A stretch of DNA of 64,000 nt from Mycolicibacterium wolinskyi (GCF_002101965.1 NZ_LQQA01000023.1:62001-126000), one strand, 5' to 3'. Counted from the first letter of the stretch, positions 51,005-62,573 are shown. Numbers and translations: made by a program. The notes: generated from the letters alone by a model not told the origin.

Positions 51005-51103
51005 TCGCGCGTCCGTTCATGGGTTCCTTGTGGGCTCCTGGCTGGGCGCTTGCTGGCGTGCGCCTGTAGTCCCATGGCGCACAGACTGATTGGAGAACCG
51101 AAA

Positions 51104-51295
51104 GTGATCACCCTGTTTCCGTCCCGTGACCGTCGGCGGCGTCGTACGCCGAACCTCGAGCGGCAGGTCATCTGGTTCACGGTGGGCTTGTATCTGCTGA
51201 TCTGTGCCGGGCTGTTGGCGCTGCACTATGGCCATCCGCAGCACGAGGTCGGATCGTCCTCGGTGTCTCCGGCTCACCAGTCCTACGGGCAGTAA
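51104..51295 (+). CDS. small single-span membrane protein before corA
   Basis: 63 residues from GTG 51104, with SD GGAGAA (51092-51097) at 6-nt spacing. The N-terminus is very basic (PSRDRRRRRTPNLERQ), followed by one transmembrane helix (about 22-41, VIWFTVGLYLLICAGLLALH) and a short polar tail rich in Ser and His. Topology: basic end inside, tail outside. It lies 31 bp before a CorA gene and is likely co-transcribed; it may be a small modulator of that channel. An in-frame GTG at 50987 would add 39 residues. Confidence 0.6.
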   Translation: MITLFPSRDRRRRRTPNLERQVIWFTVGLYLLICAGLLALHYGHPQHEVGSSSVSPAHQSYGQ

Positions 51296-51326
51296 ACCGC
51301 ACCGACAACACGCCCTGGAGGGAACC

Positions 51327-52262
51327 ATGACGACTTTTCGTACTGCCGACCGCTCAGATGTGTTGGGCCGGCACTGGATTGCGCTTTCGGCCGCCGACAG
51401 CTCGAAGGCCGCCGAGTTGCGCGAACAGATCGGGGTCGACTTCTCGGTCGCCGCGGCGAAGGGCCGCGTCTGGGAGACCGACAACTTCATCTACCTGCCG
51501 GTCGTGGTGAATTTCAAGCGCCGCGAGAAGATCGAGCGTGAGGCGATCATGTTCGCCCTCGGCTCCGAGTACGTGGTCACGTTGCAGCCAGGCGAGCATT
51601 TCGCTCCCTTCGACAAGGCGATCGCCAAGATGCGGCGCCAGCCCGAGCTGGCCGAGTCCGCTTACGGGGTGATGTATGCGTTGCTGTGGGCGCTCAACGA
51701 AGCGTCCGAGCGGGTGATCGAGTACGCGAGCGATGCCCTCGAGGCGATGAACGACGAAATCGAAATGGCCACGGAAGGCTATGACGCCAAGGGGCGGGAG
51801 ATCGGCGTCGGCGACATGCGCGGCGTCCTGTCACGCATGAACGAGGCCGAGGAGATCGTTTCGCGCACCCAGGAATCCCAGCTGTTGCTGGCTCGCGCGG
51901 CCCGGCACCTGATGGCCGAAACGCCGAAGGAGGCAACGAGCCTCGACGCGCTGATCGGCATTCTGTTGGCCGACATCGACGGGGTTAAGGAACATGCCGG
52001 ATTCGAACACGACAAGGTCCGCTACCTCCAGCAGTCGGTCATGACGTGGCTCGACGTCAAGCAGAACCAGATCGTGAAGGTGTTCACCATCATCACGGCG
52101 GTTTTCTTGCCTCCCACGTTGATCGCGACGTTCTACGGGATGAACTTCACCTGGATGCCGGAACTGGAGTGGCAGCACGGTTTCCTGGTCACGACGCTGT
52201 TCACCTTGGTGGCGGCGGTGATCCCGCTCGCCTACATCAAGCAGAAGGGCTGGCTGCGCTGA
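51327..52262 (+). CDS. CorA-family divalent cation transporter, second copy
   Basis: 311 residues. CorA topology with a cytoplasmic domain, a long stalk helix and two C-terminal transmembrane helices; the pore motif YGMNF lies near residue 271 with PELEWQHGF and a basic end KQKGWLR. It is shorter than, and clearly diverged from, the CorA at 49559-50665. ATG at 51327 has SD GGAGGGAA. It follows the small membrane protein by 31 bp, and both probably share the long leader. Confidence 0.9.
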   Translation: MTTFRTADRSDVLGRHWIALSAADSSKAAELREQIGVDFSVAAAKGRVWETDNFIYLPVVVNFKRREKIEREAIMFALGSEYVVTLQPGEHFAPFDKAIAKMRRQPELAESAYGVMYALLWALNEASERVIEYASDALEAMNDEIEMATEGYDAKGREIGVGDMRGVLSRMNEAEEIVSRTQESQLLLARAARHLMAETPKEATSLDALIGILLADIDGVKEHAGFEHDKVRYLQQSVMTWLDVKQNQIVKVFTIITAVFLPPTLIATFYGMNFTWMPELEWQHGFLVTTLFTLVAAVIPLAYIKQKGWLR

Positions 52263-52339
52263 TTTGCCGAGGTCATGTCACGGGCGTAAAGCACCGCTCA
52301 CCAACGGGGAACCCGCCCCTGTGAGATCTGGCCTTGAAG

Positions 52340-52345
52340 TACCCT
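52340..52345 (+). promoter_or_regulatory. -10 hexamer for leaderless malic enzyme mRNA
   Basis: TACCCT lies 6 nt before the GTG at 52352. No SD is present, so transcription probably starts at the GTG itself. Confidence 0.45.
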
Positions 52346-52351
52346 GACGCC

Positions 52352-53554
52352 GTGTCGGAATCCACAGTCGCTTCCTCGCGTGAGCGCGAGTCAGAGGTGC
52401 GCACCCCGCAAGTAGTCGTCGAAGACGCCGAGATCTTCGCTGCTCACGAAGGCGGAAAACTCTCGGTCGAATTGAAGTCGCCGCTGGATACCCAGCGGGC
52501 ATTGTCGATCGCCTACACACCCGGGGTCGCCCAGGTGAGCCGGGCCATCGCCACCGACCACACCCTGGCCGCCAAGTACACGTGGGCCAACCGCCTGGTG
52601 GCGGTGGTCAGTGACGGCAGCGCGGTGCTCGGCCTCGGCGACATCGGCGCGGCCGCGTCGCTGCCCGTCATGGAGGGCAAGAGCGCGCTGTTCAAGACGT
52701 TCGGCGGGCTGGACTCGATCCCGATCGTGCTCGACACCAAGGATCCCGACGAGATCGTCGAGACCCTCGTCCGGCTGCGGCCGACATTCGGTGCGGTGAA
52801 CCTCGAGGACATCTCGGCACCGCGCTGCTTCGAGATCGAGCGCCGCGTCATCGAGGCGCTGGACTGCCCGGTCATGCATGACGACCAGCACGGCACCGCG
52901 ATCGTCGTGCTCGCCGCGCTGCTCGGCGCCACCAAGGTGCTCAAGCGCGACATGCACGAGTTGCGGGTCGTGGTCTCTGGGGCCGGCGCGGCCGGCGTGG
53001 CGTGCACCAACATCCTCCTGGCCAAGGGCATCACCGACATCACGGTCTTGGATTCGCAGGGCATCGTGTCGACGGGCCGCGACGGCCTCAATCCGTTCAA
53101 GGCCGAGTTGGCGGGGCGGACCAATCCGCGCGGGCTGACCGGAGGCATGGCCGAGGCGCTCAAGGATGCCGACGTCTTCCTCGGGGTGTCGGCCGGTCTG
53201 GTGCCCGAGGAGCTCATCGCGACGATGGCGCCCAACTGCATCGTGTTCGCGCTGTCGAATCCGGATCCCGAGATCCACCCGGATGCGGCCCGCAAGTACG
53301 CGTCCGTCGTCGCGACCGGTCGCAGCGACTTCCCGAACCAGATCAACAATGTGCTGGCGTTCCCCGGGGTGTTCCGCGGTGCGCTCGACGCGGGTGCCCG
53401 CCGCATCACCGAGAAGATGAAAGTGGCCGCGGCCGAGGCGATCTTCTCGGTCGTCGGCGACGACCTGGCCGTCGATCACATCGTGCCGAGCGCGCTCGAT
53501 CCCCGCGTCGGTCCGGCTGTCGCCGCCGCGGTCGCGGCGGCATCCGAATCCTGA
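52352..53554 (+). CDS. NAD(P)-dependent malic enzyme
   Basis: 400 residues, the short bacterial malic enzyme without a phosphotransacetylase domain. It decarboxylates malate to pyruvate with reduction of NAD(P). Motifs are SIAYTPGVAQVSRAI near residue 51, SDGSAVLGLGDIGAAASLPV near 86, HDDQHGTAIVVLA near 180 and the Rossmann VVSGAGAAGVACTNILL near 208. GTG at 52352 is chosen from the leaderless architecture; a TTG at 52334 is in frame. lpqZ starts 8 bp after its stop and may be co-transcribed. Confidence 0.92.
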   Translation: MSESTVASSRERESEVRTPQVVVEDAEIFAAHEGGKLSVELKSPLDTQRALSIAYTPGVAQVSRAIATDHTLAAKYTWANRLVAVVSDGSAVLGLGDIGAAASLPVMEGKSALFKTFGGLDSIPIVLDTKDPDEIVETLVRLRPTFGAVNLEDISAPRCFEIERRVIEALDCPVMHDDQHGTAIVVLAALLGATKVLKRDMHELRVVVSGAGAAGVACTNILLAKGITDITVLDSQGIVSTGRDGLNPFKAELAGRTNPRGLTGGMAEALKDADVFLGVSAGLVPEELIATMAPNCIVFALSNPDPEIHPDAARKYASVVATGRSDFPNQINNVLAFPGVFRGALDAGARRITEKMKVAAAEAIFSVVGDDLAVDHIVPSALDPRVGPAVAAAVAAASES

Positions 53555-53562
53555 GTCGGCGC

Positions 53563-54396
53563 ATGCGCCGCACCCTGGCGTTGGCGCTGTTGGCGCTACT
53601 GATCTCGGGTTGCGGTGCAAATCCGGCCCCGGCCGCGATGGCGGTCGGGGCGGCCCCCGGCCCGGAGTCCGCCGTCATCGGCCATCTCTATGCGGCCGCA
53701 CTTCGGTATTACGGAACCCCCGCCCAGGTCATCGACACCGACAAGGCGATGGGTGCCCTGGATTCCGGTTCGGTCACGGTGCTGCCCGGGTTCACCGGCC
53801 GGTTCCTGACGGCGTTGGATCCCGCGGCCACCGCGCGGGCCGACGAACAGGTGTACCGCGATCTGGTGTCGGCGCTGCCGGAAGGCATCGCGGCCGGTGA
53901 CTACACCATGTCGGCACAGGACAAGCCCGCCGTCGTCGTGACCGAGGCGACCGCAGCGCAGTGGGACGGCACAGACCTCGCGGCGTTGCGGCGCAACTGT
54001 GCGGCGGTTCGCCCCGGCTCGGTCGCCGGTGCGCGGGTGCCCGCCTCCGTAGGCTCGTGCGAGCTGCCCAAGACGCGGGAATTCCCCGACGACGAGAGCC
54101 TGTTCGCCGCGCTGCGCGCCGGGAAGATCAACGCGGCCTGGTCGACCACGGCCGACCCGGCCATCCCCTCCGAGCTCGTGGTGCTCGCCGACGAGACCGC
54201 ACTCATCCGGGCCGAGAACCTGGTGCCGCTCTACCGCCGCAACGAGCTCGACGAGCGCCAGATCCTGGCGCTCAACGAGATCGCCGGCGTGCTCGACACC
54301 GGATCCCTGGCCGACATGCGCCGCCAAGTCGCCGAGGGCGCCGACCCCGGCGCGGTCGCCGACGCGTTCCTACAGGCCAACCCGCTCGGCCACTGA
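53563..54396 (+). CDS. lpqZ: substrate-binding lipoprotein LpqZ (OpuAC/ProX-like)
   Basis: 277 residues. Lipobox LISGC near residue 17. The mature part is a glycine betaine/choline-type ABC solute-binding fold (OpuAC): VIGHLYAAALRYYGTP, VTVLPGFTGRFLTAL, AAWSTTADPAIPSELVVLAD, VPLYRRNELDERQILALNEI. No ABC permease or ATPase is adjacent, so it is an orphan binding protein or works with a distant transporter. It resembles M. tuberculosis LpqZ (Rv1244). The stop is followed at once by the repeat at 54399-54468. Confidence 0.82.
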   Translation: MRRTLALALLALLISGCGANPAPAAMAVGAAPGPESAVIGHLYAAALRYYGTPAQVIDTDKAMGALDSGSVTVLPGFTGRFLTALDPAATARADEQVYRDLVSALPEGIAAGDYTMSAQDKPAVVVTEATAAQWDGTDLAALRRNCAAVRPGSVAGARVPASVGSCELPKTREFPDDESLFAALRAGKINAAWSTTADPAIPSELVVLADETALIRAENLVPLYRRNELDERQILALNEIAGVLDTGSLADMRRQVAEGADPGAVADAFLQANPLGH

Positions 54397-54398
54397 GT

Positions 54399-54468
54399 CC
54401 CCTTGCACCGCGAGCGACCGTGTCTGTACGCCGACACGCCGCAAAACGTGTACGTCAGCGGTCGCTCG
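54399..54468 (+). repeat. dispersed palindromic intergenic repeat, copy 1
   Basis: A 70-bp element between convergent lpqZ and an SDR gene. The terminal arms CGAGCGACCG (54411-54420) and CGGTCGCTCG (54459-54468) are perfect 10-bp inverted repeats. The first 43 bp (54399-54441) recur inverted at 57901-57943 with one mismatch. It may form a stable hairpin at both gene ends and serve as a bidirectional terminator. Confidence 0.8.
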
Positions 54469-54494
54469 TCAGGCTTGAGGGACCCTGCGCGCTC

Positions 54495-55319
54495 CTAGCG
54501 CGGCATCGTCTTGCCGACGACGGACTGGAACAGCCGCTGGTAGCCCGATCCGGTGATCCGCACGATGACGTCGAGGACCTTGGCGTCCGGGCCCACGAGC
54601 ACGCGTGCCTTGTTCTTGCGCACGCCGTCGAGAATGATCGTCGCGGCCCGCTGCGGGCTCGTATTGGCGAGTTTTTTGTCGAAGGTCTCTGCCAGTTCCT
54701 TGGGGTCGAGCCCCTCGGCGGCGGTGGCGTTGCGCGCGATCGCGGTCTTGATGCCGCCGGGATGCACGCAGGTCACCTTGACCGGGTGCTTGGCCAGTGC
54801 CATCTCCTGGCGCAGCGCTTCGGTGAAGCCGCGCACGGCGAACTTGGCCGAGTTGTAGGCGGCCTGACCGGGGACCGAGAAGATCCCGAACAGGCTGGAG
54901 ACGTTGATGACATGGCCGTCGCCGGAGGCGATGAGATGCGGCAGGAACGCTTTCGTGCCGTTGACGACACCCCAGAAGTCGACGTCCATGACGCGCTCGA
55001 TGTCCTTGAACTGACTGACCTCGACGTCGCCGGTGAACGCGATACCCGCGTTGTTGTAGATCTGGTTGACCTTGCCGAAGTGTTCCTTGACGGCGTCGGC
55101 GTAGAGCAGGAACGCCTCCCGCTCGGTGACATCGAGCCGGTCGGCCTTCACCGGGGCGCCGATCGCCTTGAGGCGCTCCTCGGTTGCCGCGAGCCCCTCG
55201 GTGTCGACGTCGCTGATGGCCACCTTCGCACCTGACCGGCCCAGCTCGATGGCCAGTGCCTGACCGATACCCGATCCAGCACCGGTGACGACGGCGACCT
55301 TTCCGGCGAAGCCCTCCAT
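54495..55319 (-). CDS. SDR family oxidoreductase (Rv1245c-like)
   Basis: 274 residues, a classical SDR. The Rossmann TGAGSGIGQALA lies near residue 12, NNAGIAFTG near 88 and catalytic Ser near INVSSLFGIF with YNSAKFAVRGF near 155. The C-terminal LARE-type extension (DPKELAETFDKKLA, VLDVIVRITGSGYQRLF) is typical of the mycobacterial Rv1245c-like group. ATG at 55319 has SD GAGGAG at 7-nt spacing. Substrate is unknown. It is convergent with lpqZ across the palindromic repeat. Confidence 0.88.
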   Translation of the reverse strand: MEGFAGKVAVVTGAGSGIGQALAIELGRSGAKVAISDVDTEGLAATEERLKAIGAPVKADRLDVTEREAFLLYADAVKEHFGKVNQIYNNAGIAFTGDVEVSQFKDIERVMDVDFWGVVNGTKAFLPHLIASGDGHVINVSSLFGIFSVPGQAAYNSAKFAVRGFTEALRQEMALAKHPVKVTCVHPGGIKTAIARNATAAEGLDPKELAETFDKKLANTSPQRAATIILDGVRKNKARVLVGPDAKVLDVIVRITGSGYQRLFQSVVGKTMPR

Positions 55320-55404
55320 ACCCACACTCCTCGTGTCCGTTGGTTGGCACCGAGATTAGCCGGTACCCGCGGTCTCGCGTACGGGGCCCTGCCTCAGCCG
55401 TCCG

Positions 55405-55671
55405 TTAGCTCGCGACCGCGGGTGCGCCCGCGTCGGACCAGGCGTCGGCGAGCGCCTGCAGGTCGATCCCGAGCGCCGCGCTGAGGCCGACCACCGTGCC
55501 GAACGCGGGGGAGGGCAGTCGCCCGGTCTCGATCTTGCGCAAGGTCTCCGGCGATATACCCGCCTGCGCGGCGACGTCGTCGAGGGTGCGCGATCCGCGG
55601 GCGTCCCGCAGCGTCTTGCCCAGTCGACGGCCTGCGGCGATCTGTTCGGGGGTGAGCGGGGTGCGGACCAC
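55405..55671 (-). CDS. XRE-family HTH regulator of the divergent methionine aminopeptidase
   Basis: 88 residues, essentially one XRE HTH domain: LGKTLRDARGSRTLDDVAAQ then AGISPETLRKIETGRLPSPA. GTG at 55671 has TACGGT 6 nt upstream on the minus strand (revcomp of 55678-55683), suggesting leaderless mRNA. The 66-bp gap to the divergent MetAP gene holds two near-identical 14-bp operators, one over this promoter and one by the MetAP start, so it probably represses both. It has no ligand domain; what relieves it is unknown. Confidence 0.85.
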   Translation of the reverse strand: MVRTPLTPEQIAAGRRLGKTLRDARGSRTLDDVAAQAGISPETLRKIETGRLPSPAFGTVVGLSAALGIDLQALADAWSDAGAPAVAS

Positions 55672-55689
55672 GTGACCACCGTAGCCGTT

Positions 55690-55726
55690 GGTATATAAAT
55701 ACCGCTAGTGTTGGTATTTAAATACC
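55690..55726. promoter_or_regulatory. twin XRE operators between regulator and MetAP
   Basis: GGTATATAAATACC (55690-55703) and GGTATTTAAATACC (55713-55726) are 14-bp inverted repeats with centres 23 bp apart, about two helical turns; the second is a perfect palindrome, the first has one central mismatch pair. They are strikingly AT-rich against their surroundings. The SD GAGGAGGAAA follows directly. Confidence 0.8.
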
Positions 55727-55737
55727 GAGGAGGAAAC

Positions 55738-56499
55738 GTGATCGAGCTGAAAACCGCCGACGAGATCGAACGCATGCGGGTGACCGGGGCATTCGTCGCC
55801 GAAGTGCTCACCGAACTGAGCGGCATCGCCGGCATCGGGGTGAATCTGCTCGACCTCGAACGGCACGCACGCGGCATGATCGAACGCCGCGGCGCGGTGT
55901 CCTGCTATTGGGATTACCACCCGTCGTTCGGCTCGGGCCCGTTCCGCAACGTCATCTGCCTTTCGGTGAACGACGCTGTGCTGCATGGCCTTCCGCACGA
56001 CTATCAACTACGCGACGGGGACGTGTTGACGATGGACTTCGCGGTGTCGATCGACGGCTGGGTGGCCGACGCCGCCCGCACCGTCATCGTCGGAACCCCC
56101 GCGCCGGAAGACGCCCGGCTCGTGCGGGCCACCGAGGAGGCCTTGGCCGCGGGCACCGCGGCCGCGCAGCCCGGCGGCCGGCTCGGCGACATCTCGGCGG
56201 CGATCGGCGCCGTCGCCGCCGACTACGGATATCCCGTCAACCTCGAATTCGGCGGCCACGGCCTGGGCCGCACGATGCACGAGGACCCGCACGTGCCCAA
56301 CAAGGGCCGCGCGGGCCGCGGCATGCGGTTACGTCCGGGTATGACGCTCGCGCTCGAACCGTGGTTCGCGCGCACGACCGACCGCATCGTGTTCGATCGG
56401 GACGGGTGGACGATCCGCTCGGCCGACGGATCGCGCACCGCCCACACTGAGAACACCGTCGCGATCACCGAGGGCGGCCCGCTGATCCTCACGCAGTGA
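55738..56499 (+). CDS. type I methionine aminopeptidase, accessory copy
   Basis: 253 residues. All metal and catalytic positions of type I MetAP are visible: His83 (AVLHGLP), Asp100 (TMDFAV), Asp111 (VADAART), His174 (GGHGLGRTMHED), Glu207 (LALEPWF) and Glu238 (TENTVAITE), spaced like the E. coli enzyme. It lacks the N-terminal SH3-binding/zinc-finger extension found in some actinobacterial MetAPs. GTG at 55738 has SD GAGGAGGAAA. Expression looks dedicated, under the divergent XRE repressor. Housekeeping MetAPs of mycobacteria lie elsewhere, so this may be an inducible, possibly inhibitor-resistant, copy (inference). Confidence 0.9.
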   Translation: MIELKTADEIERMRVTGAFVAEVLTELSGIAGIGVNLLDLERHARGMIERRGAVSCYWDYHPSFGSGPFRNVICLSVNDAVLHGLPHDYQLRDGDVLTMDFAVSIDGWVADAARTVIVGTPAPEDARLVRATEEALAAGTAAAQPGGRLGDISAAIGAVAADYGYPVNLEFGGHGLGRTMHEDPHVPNKGRAGRGMRLRPGMTLALEPWFARTTDRIVFDRDGWTIRSADGSRTAHTENTVAITEGGPLILTQ

Positions 56500-57804
56500 T
56501 CAATGCTCGGGGCGTAACAACAACGTCGCGACGACGCTGATCGCGGCGGTACCCGCCAGGTAGGCGCACGCGTACCACGGCGTGCCGCCGCCGGCGGCGA
56601 TCAGCGCGGTCAGGATCAGCGGCGTCAGGCCCGACGCGTACACGCCCGACAACTGGTAGACCGTGGACAAACCCGTGTAGCGGCTGCGGGTGGGGAACAG
56701 CGATGCATACAGCGTGCCCTGGGCACCGTAGAACCACGCGTGAATCACGCCGAACGCCAACAGCATTCCGATGGCATAGGCCGCGATGCTGCCGGTGTTG
56801 AACAACGCGAACGCCGGAAACACGATCAGGCCGTAGGCCGCGATACCGGTCGCGTACACCGTTTTCGGGCTGAACCGATCGGCGAGCAGACCCGACACGG
56901 GCAGCAGTACCGCCATCAGCAACGCCGCGACGGTGACCACGACGAGCACCGGCACCTTGCCAAGATGCAGTGTGGCAGTGGCGTAGGAGATGGTGAACAC
57001 GCCCCAGGTGTTGAACGCCGCACCCTCGCCCCAGCGCGACAACAGGCCGAGGACGGTCGAGCGCAGCACGGGCGGTTTGAAGATGTCACGCACCGGAACG
57101 GCTGACCTGTCGTCCTCTTGGCGGACCTTTTCGAACGCGGGCGTCTCGGCAACCCGGAAGCGCACGACCACACCGAAGATCACCAGTGCGATGCTGATCA
57201 GGAAGGCGATGCGCCAGCCGTAGGACTGAAAGTCCTCGGCGGACAACGCAAGTTGCAGCACCACGAACACGCCGGTGCCGAGTGCCAGGCCGAGCGCGAG
57301 CCCCACCTGCGGGATGCTGCCGAACAACCCGCGCCGGTTGCGGGGGCTGTGCTCGACGGCCAGCAGCACCGCGCCCGCCCACTCGCCGCCGAGCGCGAAG
57401 CCCTGCACGACGCGCAACAGCAGCAGCAGAATCGGTGCCAGCACGCCGATCTGGGCGGCCGTGGGTAGCACGCCCATCAACGCCGTCGCGGCGCCCATCA
57501 GCAGCATCGTGAGCGCGAGGGTTTTCTTGCGGCCGATTCGGTCACCGATGTGGCCGAACACGAAACCGCCGATGGGCCGCACGACGAAACCCACGGCGAA
57601 CGTCGCGAACGCGAGCATGGTCCCGACGAACGAGCTCTGATCGGGGAAGAACGCGTGGTTGAAGACGAGGCTCGCGGCCGTCGCGTACAGGAAGAAGTCG
57701 TACCACTCGATCGTGGTGCCGACCAGGCTCGCCAGTACCGCGGTACGTACGGTCTTGTCCGACGTGGGTGTCGCCGCGGGTTCGGCGACCTGGGTCAAAG
57801 TCAC
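56500..57804 (-). CDS. MFS transporter, metabolite:H+ symporter type (Rv1200-like)
   Basis: 434 residues with 12 transmembrane segments. The MHS family signature is clear: GTTIEWYDFFLYATAASLVF near residue 29, VRPIGGFVFGHIGDRIGRKK near 75, and RVVQGFALGGEWAGAV near 130. Related transporters take up shikimate, alpha-ketoglutarate, proline/betaine or similar small acids. It resembles Rv1200, which in M. tuberculosis lies by dapD rather than here. GTG at 57804. It is convergent with MetAP with no gap and separated from kgd by 139 bp containing the dispersed repeat. Confidence 0.88.
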   Translation of the reverse strand: MTLTQVAEPAATPTSDKTVRTAVLASLVGTTIEWYDFFLYATAASLVFNHAFFPDQSSFVGTMLAFATFAVGFVVRPIGGFVFGHIGDRIGRKKTLALTMLLMGAATALMGVLPTAAQIGVLAPILLLLLRVVQGFALGGEWAGAVLLAVEHSPRNRRGLFGSIPQVGLALGLALGTGVFVVLQLALSAEDFQSYGWRIAFLISIALVIFGVVVRFRVAETPAFEKVRQEDDRSAVPVRDIFKPPVLRSTVLGLLSRWGEGAAFNTWGVFTISYATATLHLGKVPVLVVVTVAALLMAVLLPVSGLLADRFSPKTVYATGIAAYGLIVFPAFALFNTGSIAAYAIGMLLAFGVIHAWFYGAQGTLYASLFPTRSRYTGLSTVYQLSGVYASGLTPLILTALIAAGGGTPWYACAYLAGTAAISVVATLLLRPEH

Positions 57805-57869
57805 CCTAAATGGGTAGCCGCCGAACCGTGACGTGCCCAGTATTGCGCGCGCGGTGATTCGAACCCGCG

Positions 57870-57943
57870 CCGCGAGCGACCGCTAAAAGCCCGATGTTGA
57901 CGGCGTGTCGACGTACAGACACGGTCGCTCGCGGTGCAAGGGG
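57870..57943 (-). repeat. dispersed palindromic intergenic repeat, copy 2
   Basis: A 74-bp element directly after the kgd stop. CCGCGAGCGACCG (57870-57882) and CGGTCGCTCGCGG (57922-57934) form a perfect 13-bp inverted repeat. On the minus strand its first 43 nt match copy 1 (54399-54441) with a single C/T change; the centre has diverged. Placed at the kgd 3' end, it could act as terminator or mRNA 3' structure. Confidence 0.8.
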
Positions 57944-61645
<3,702 letters not shown>

Positions 61646-61747
61646 GGCAGGCACTCGCCTCGATTCTTGTGTCCGGCAAGCCGTGACAAGGAGGCTCGCC
61701 GCTCTTGTTTTTCTGTTGGCGGTTTACCCCGCACGACCGCCGCATAA

Positions 61748-61753
61748 AGGCTA
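61748..61753 (-). promoter_or_regulatory. possible -10 of kgd
   Basis: On the minus strand TAGCCT (revcomp of 61748-61753) lies about 103 nt before the kgd GTG, in a 172-bp gap otherwise without genes. No convincing -35 is seen. Confidence 0.3.
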
Positions 61754-61817
61754 TCGCCTTTCGGCGCGCGCCGACCACGGCACCACATTTAATGGGCTGG
61801 GAGGTTTGCGCGGGTCG

Positions 61818-62573
61818 TCAGGACTCAGCGGACGGCAGCACATGCAACGTTGCGGGCCACCGCGGCGGGGCTGCGCCGAACGCCTTGCGGGCGTTGGCGA
61901 CGATCTTCTTACCCATCAAGCGGTTGCCGACACCACCGATGACAGCGCCGATGCCCACCGGCAGCATCTTGCCGAACATCATCGCGCCGCGCTTGAGCGT
62001 ATACCTCTTGACGAAGTACTTGAGCAACCGGTTGTTGAGTTGTGACACGGCGGGCAGCGGAAGCGTCGCCGCGCCTTCGGACAGCCAGGCCCCGCTCGTC
62101 CGGCCCGAGCCGAGCAGGTCGGCGACGGCACGCTTGCTGTCGTCGCCGACGAGTACCGAAAGGACCAGTGCACGGCGCCGTTCGCGGTGTTCGGCGGGTA
62201 TGCCGTGGACTTCGGCGACGGCGAGGACGAACACCGAGGTGGCTTCGAGGAACACCATGGTCTCGCCGGTGACCGCCGACAGCGCGACCAGGGTCCCGAT
62301 GCCGGGGAACGCGGCAGCCGACCCGACCGCGGCGCCGCTCGCCATGACCGCGGCGAGGTAGTGCTTCTCCAGCTTGGTCACGATCTCGGCGGGGGTCGCG
62401 TCCGGTGAGTGACTGCGGAGCCGGTCCACATAGGCCTTGACCGCGGGCGCCTGGACGCGCGCGCTGCTCGCGATGATGGCCGACAGCACCTTGGCGGCGG
62501 TGCTTGGGTCGTCGGCCGCCCCGTTTGCACCGTTGACGGTGGCCGGCAAATGGCTTTTCGACCGAGCGCGCAC
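61818..62573 (-). CDS. conserved hydrophobic-patch protein (Rv1249c-like)
   Basis: 251 residues. The middle carries moderately hydrophobic glycine/alanine stretches (about 70-110: YLAAVMASGAAVGSAAAFPG then IGTLVALSAVTGETMVFLEA; about 210-230: MLPVGIGAVIGGVGNRLMGK), consistent with peripheral or hairpin membrane insertion as in EcsC-like proteins. GTG at 62573. It lies upstream of kgd on the same strand, as Rv1249c does in M. tuberculosis. Function is unknown. Confidence 0.75.
   Translation of the reverse strand: MRARSKSHLPATVNGANGAADDPSTAAKVLSAIIASSARVQAPAVKAYVDRLRSHSPDATPAEIVTKLEKHYLAAVMASGAAVGSAAAFPGIGTLVALSAVTGETMVFLEATSVFVLAVAEVHGIPAEHRERRRALVLSVLVGDDSKRAVADLLGSGRTSGAWLSEGAATLPLPAVSQLNNRLLKYFVKRYTLKRGAMMFGKMLPVGIGAVIGGVGNRLMGKKIVANARKAFGAAPPRWPATLHVLPSAES

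Larger units (their letters stand above)
50666..51103. other. 438-bp region between two divergent corA genes
   Basis: The region contains no long ORF with family character. On the plus strand it holds a promoter (50759-50787), a 23-codon ORF (50848-50919), a hairpin followed by TTTT (50984-51004) and the SD of a small membrane protein (51092-51097). The left part (50666-50758) should hold the corA minus-strand promoter; no clear hexamer pair was seen there. Confidence 0.6.

Noticed and set aside
57851..57867. GGTGATTCGAACCCGCG resembles a tRNA T-arm (GTTCGAATC) on the minus strand
   Set aside because: Flanking bases do not form a T-stem or acceptor stem and no anticodon or D-arm is present. 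At most a chance match or old fragment.
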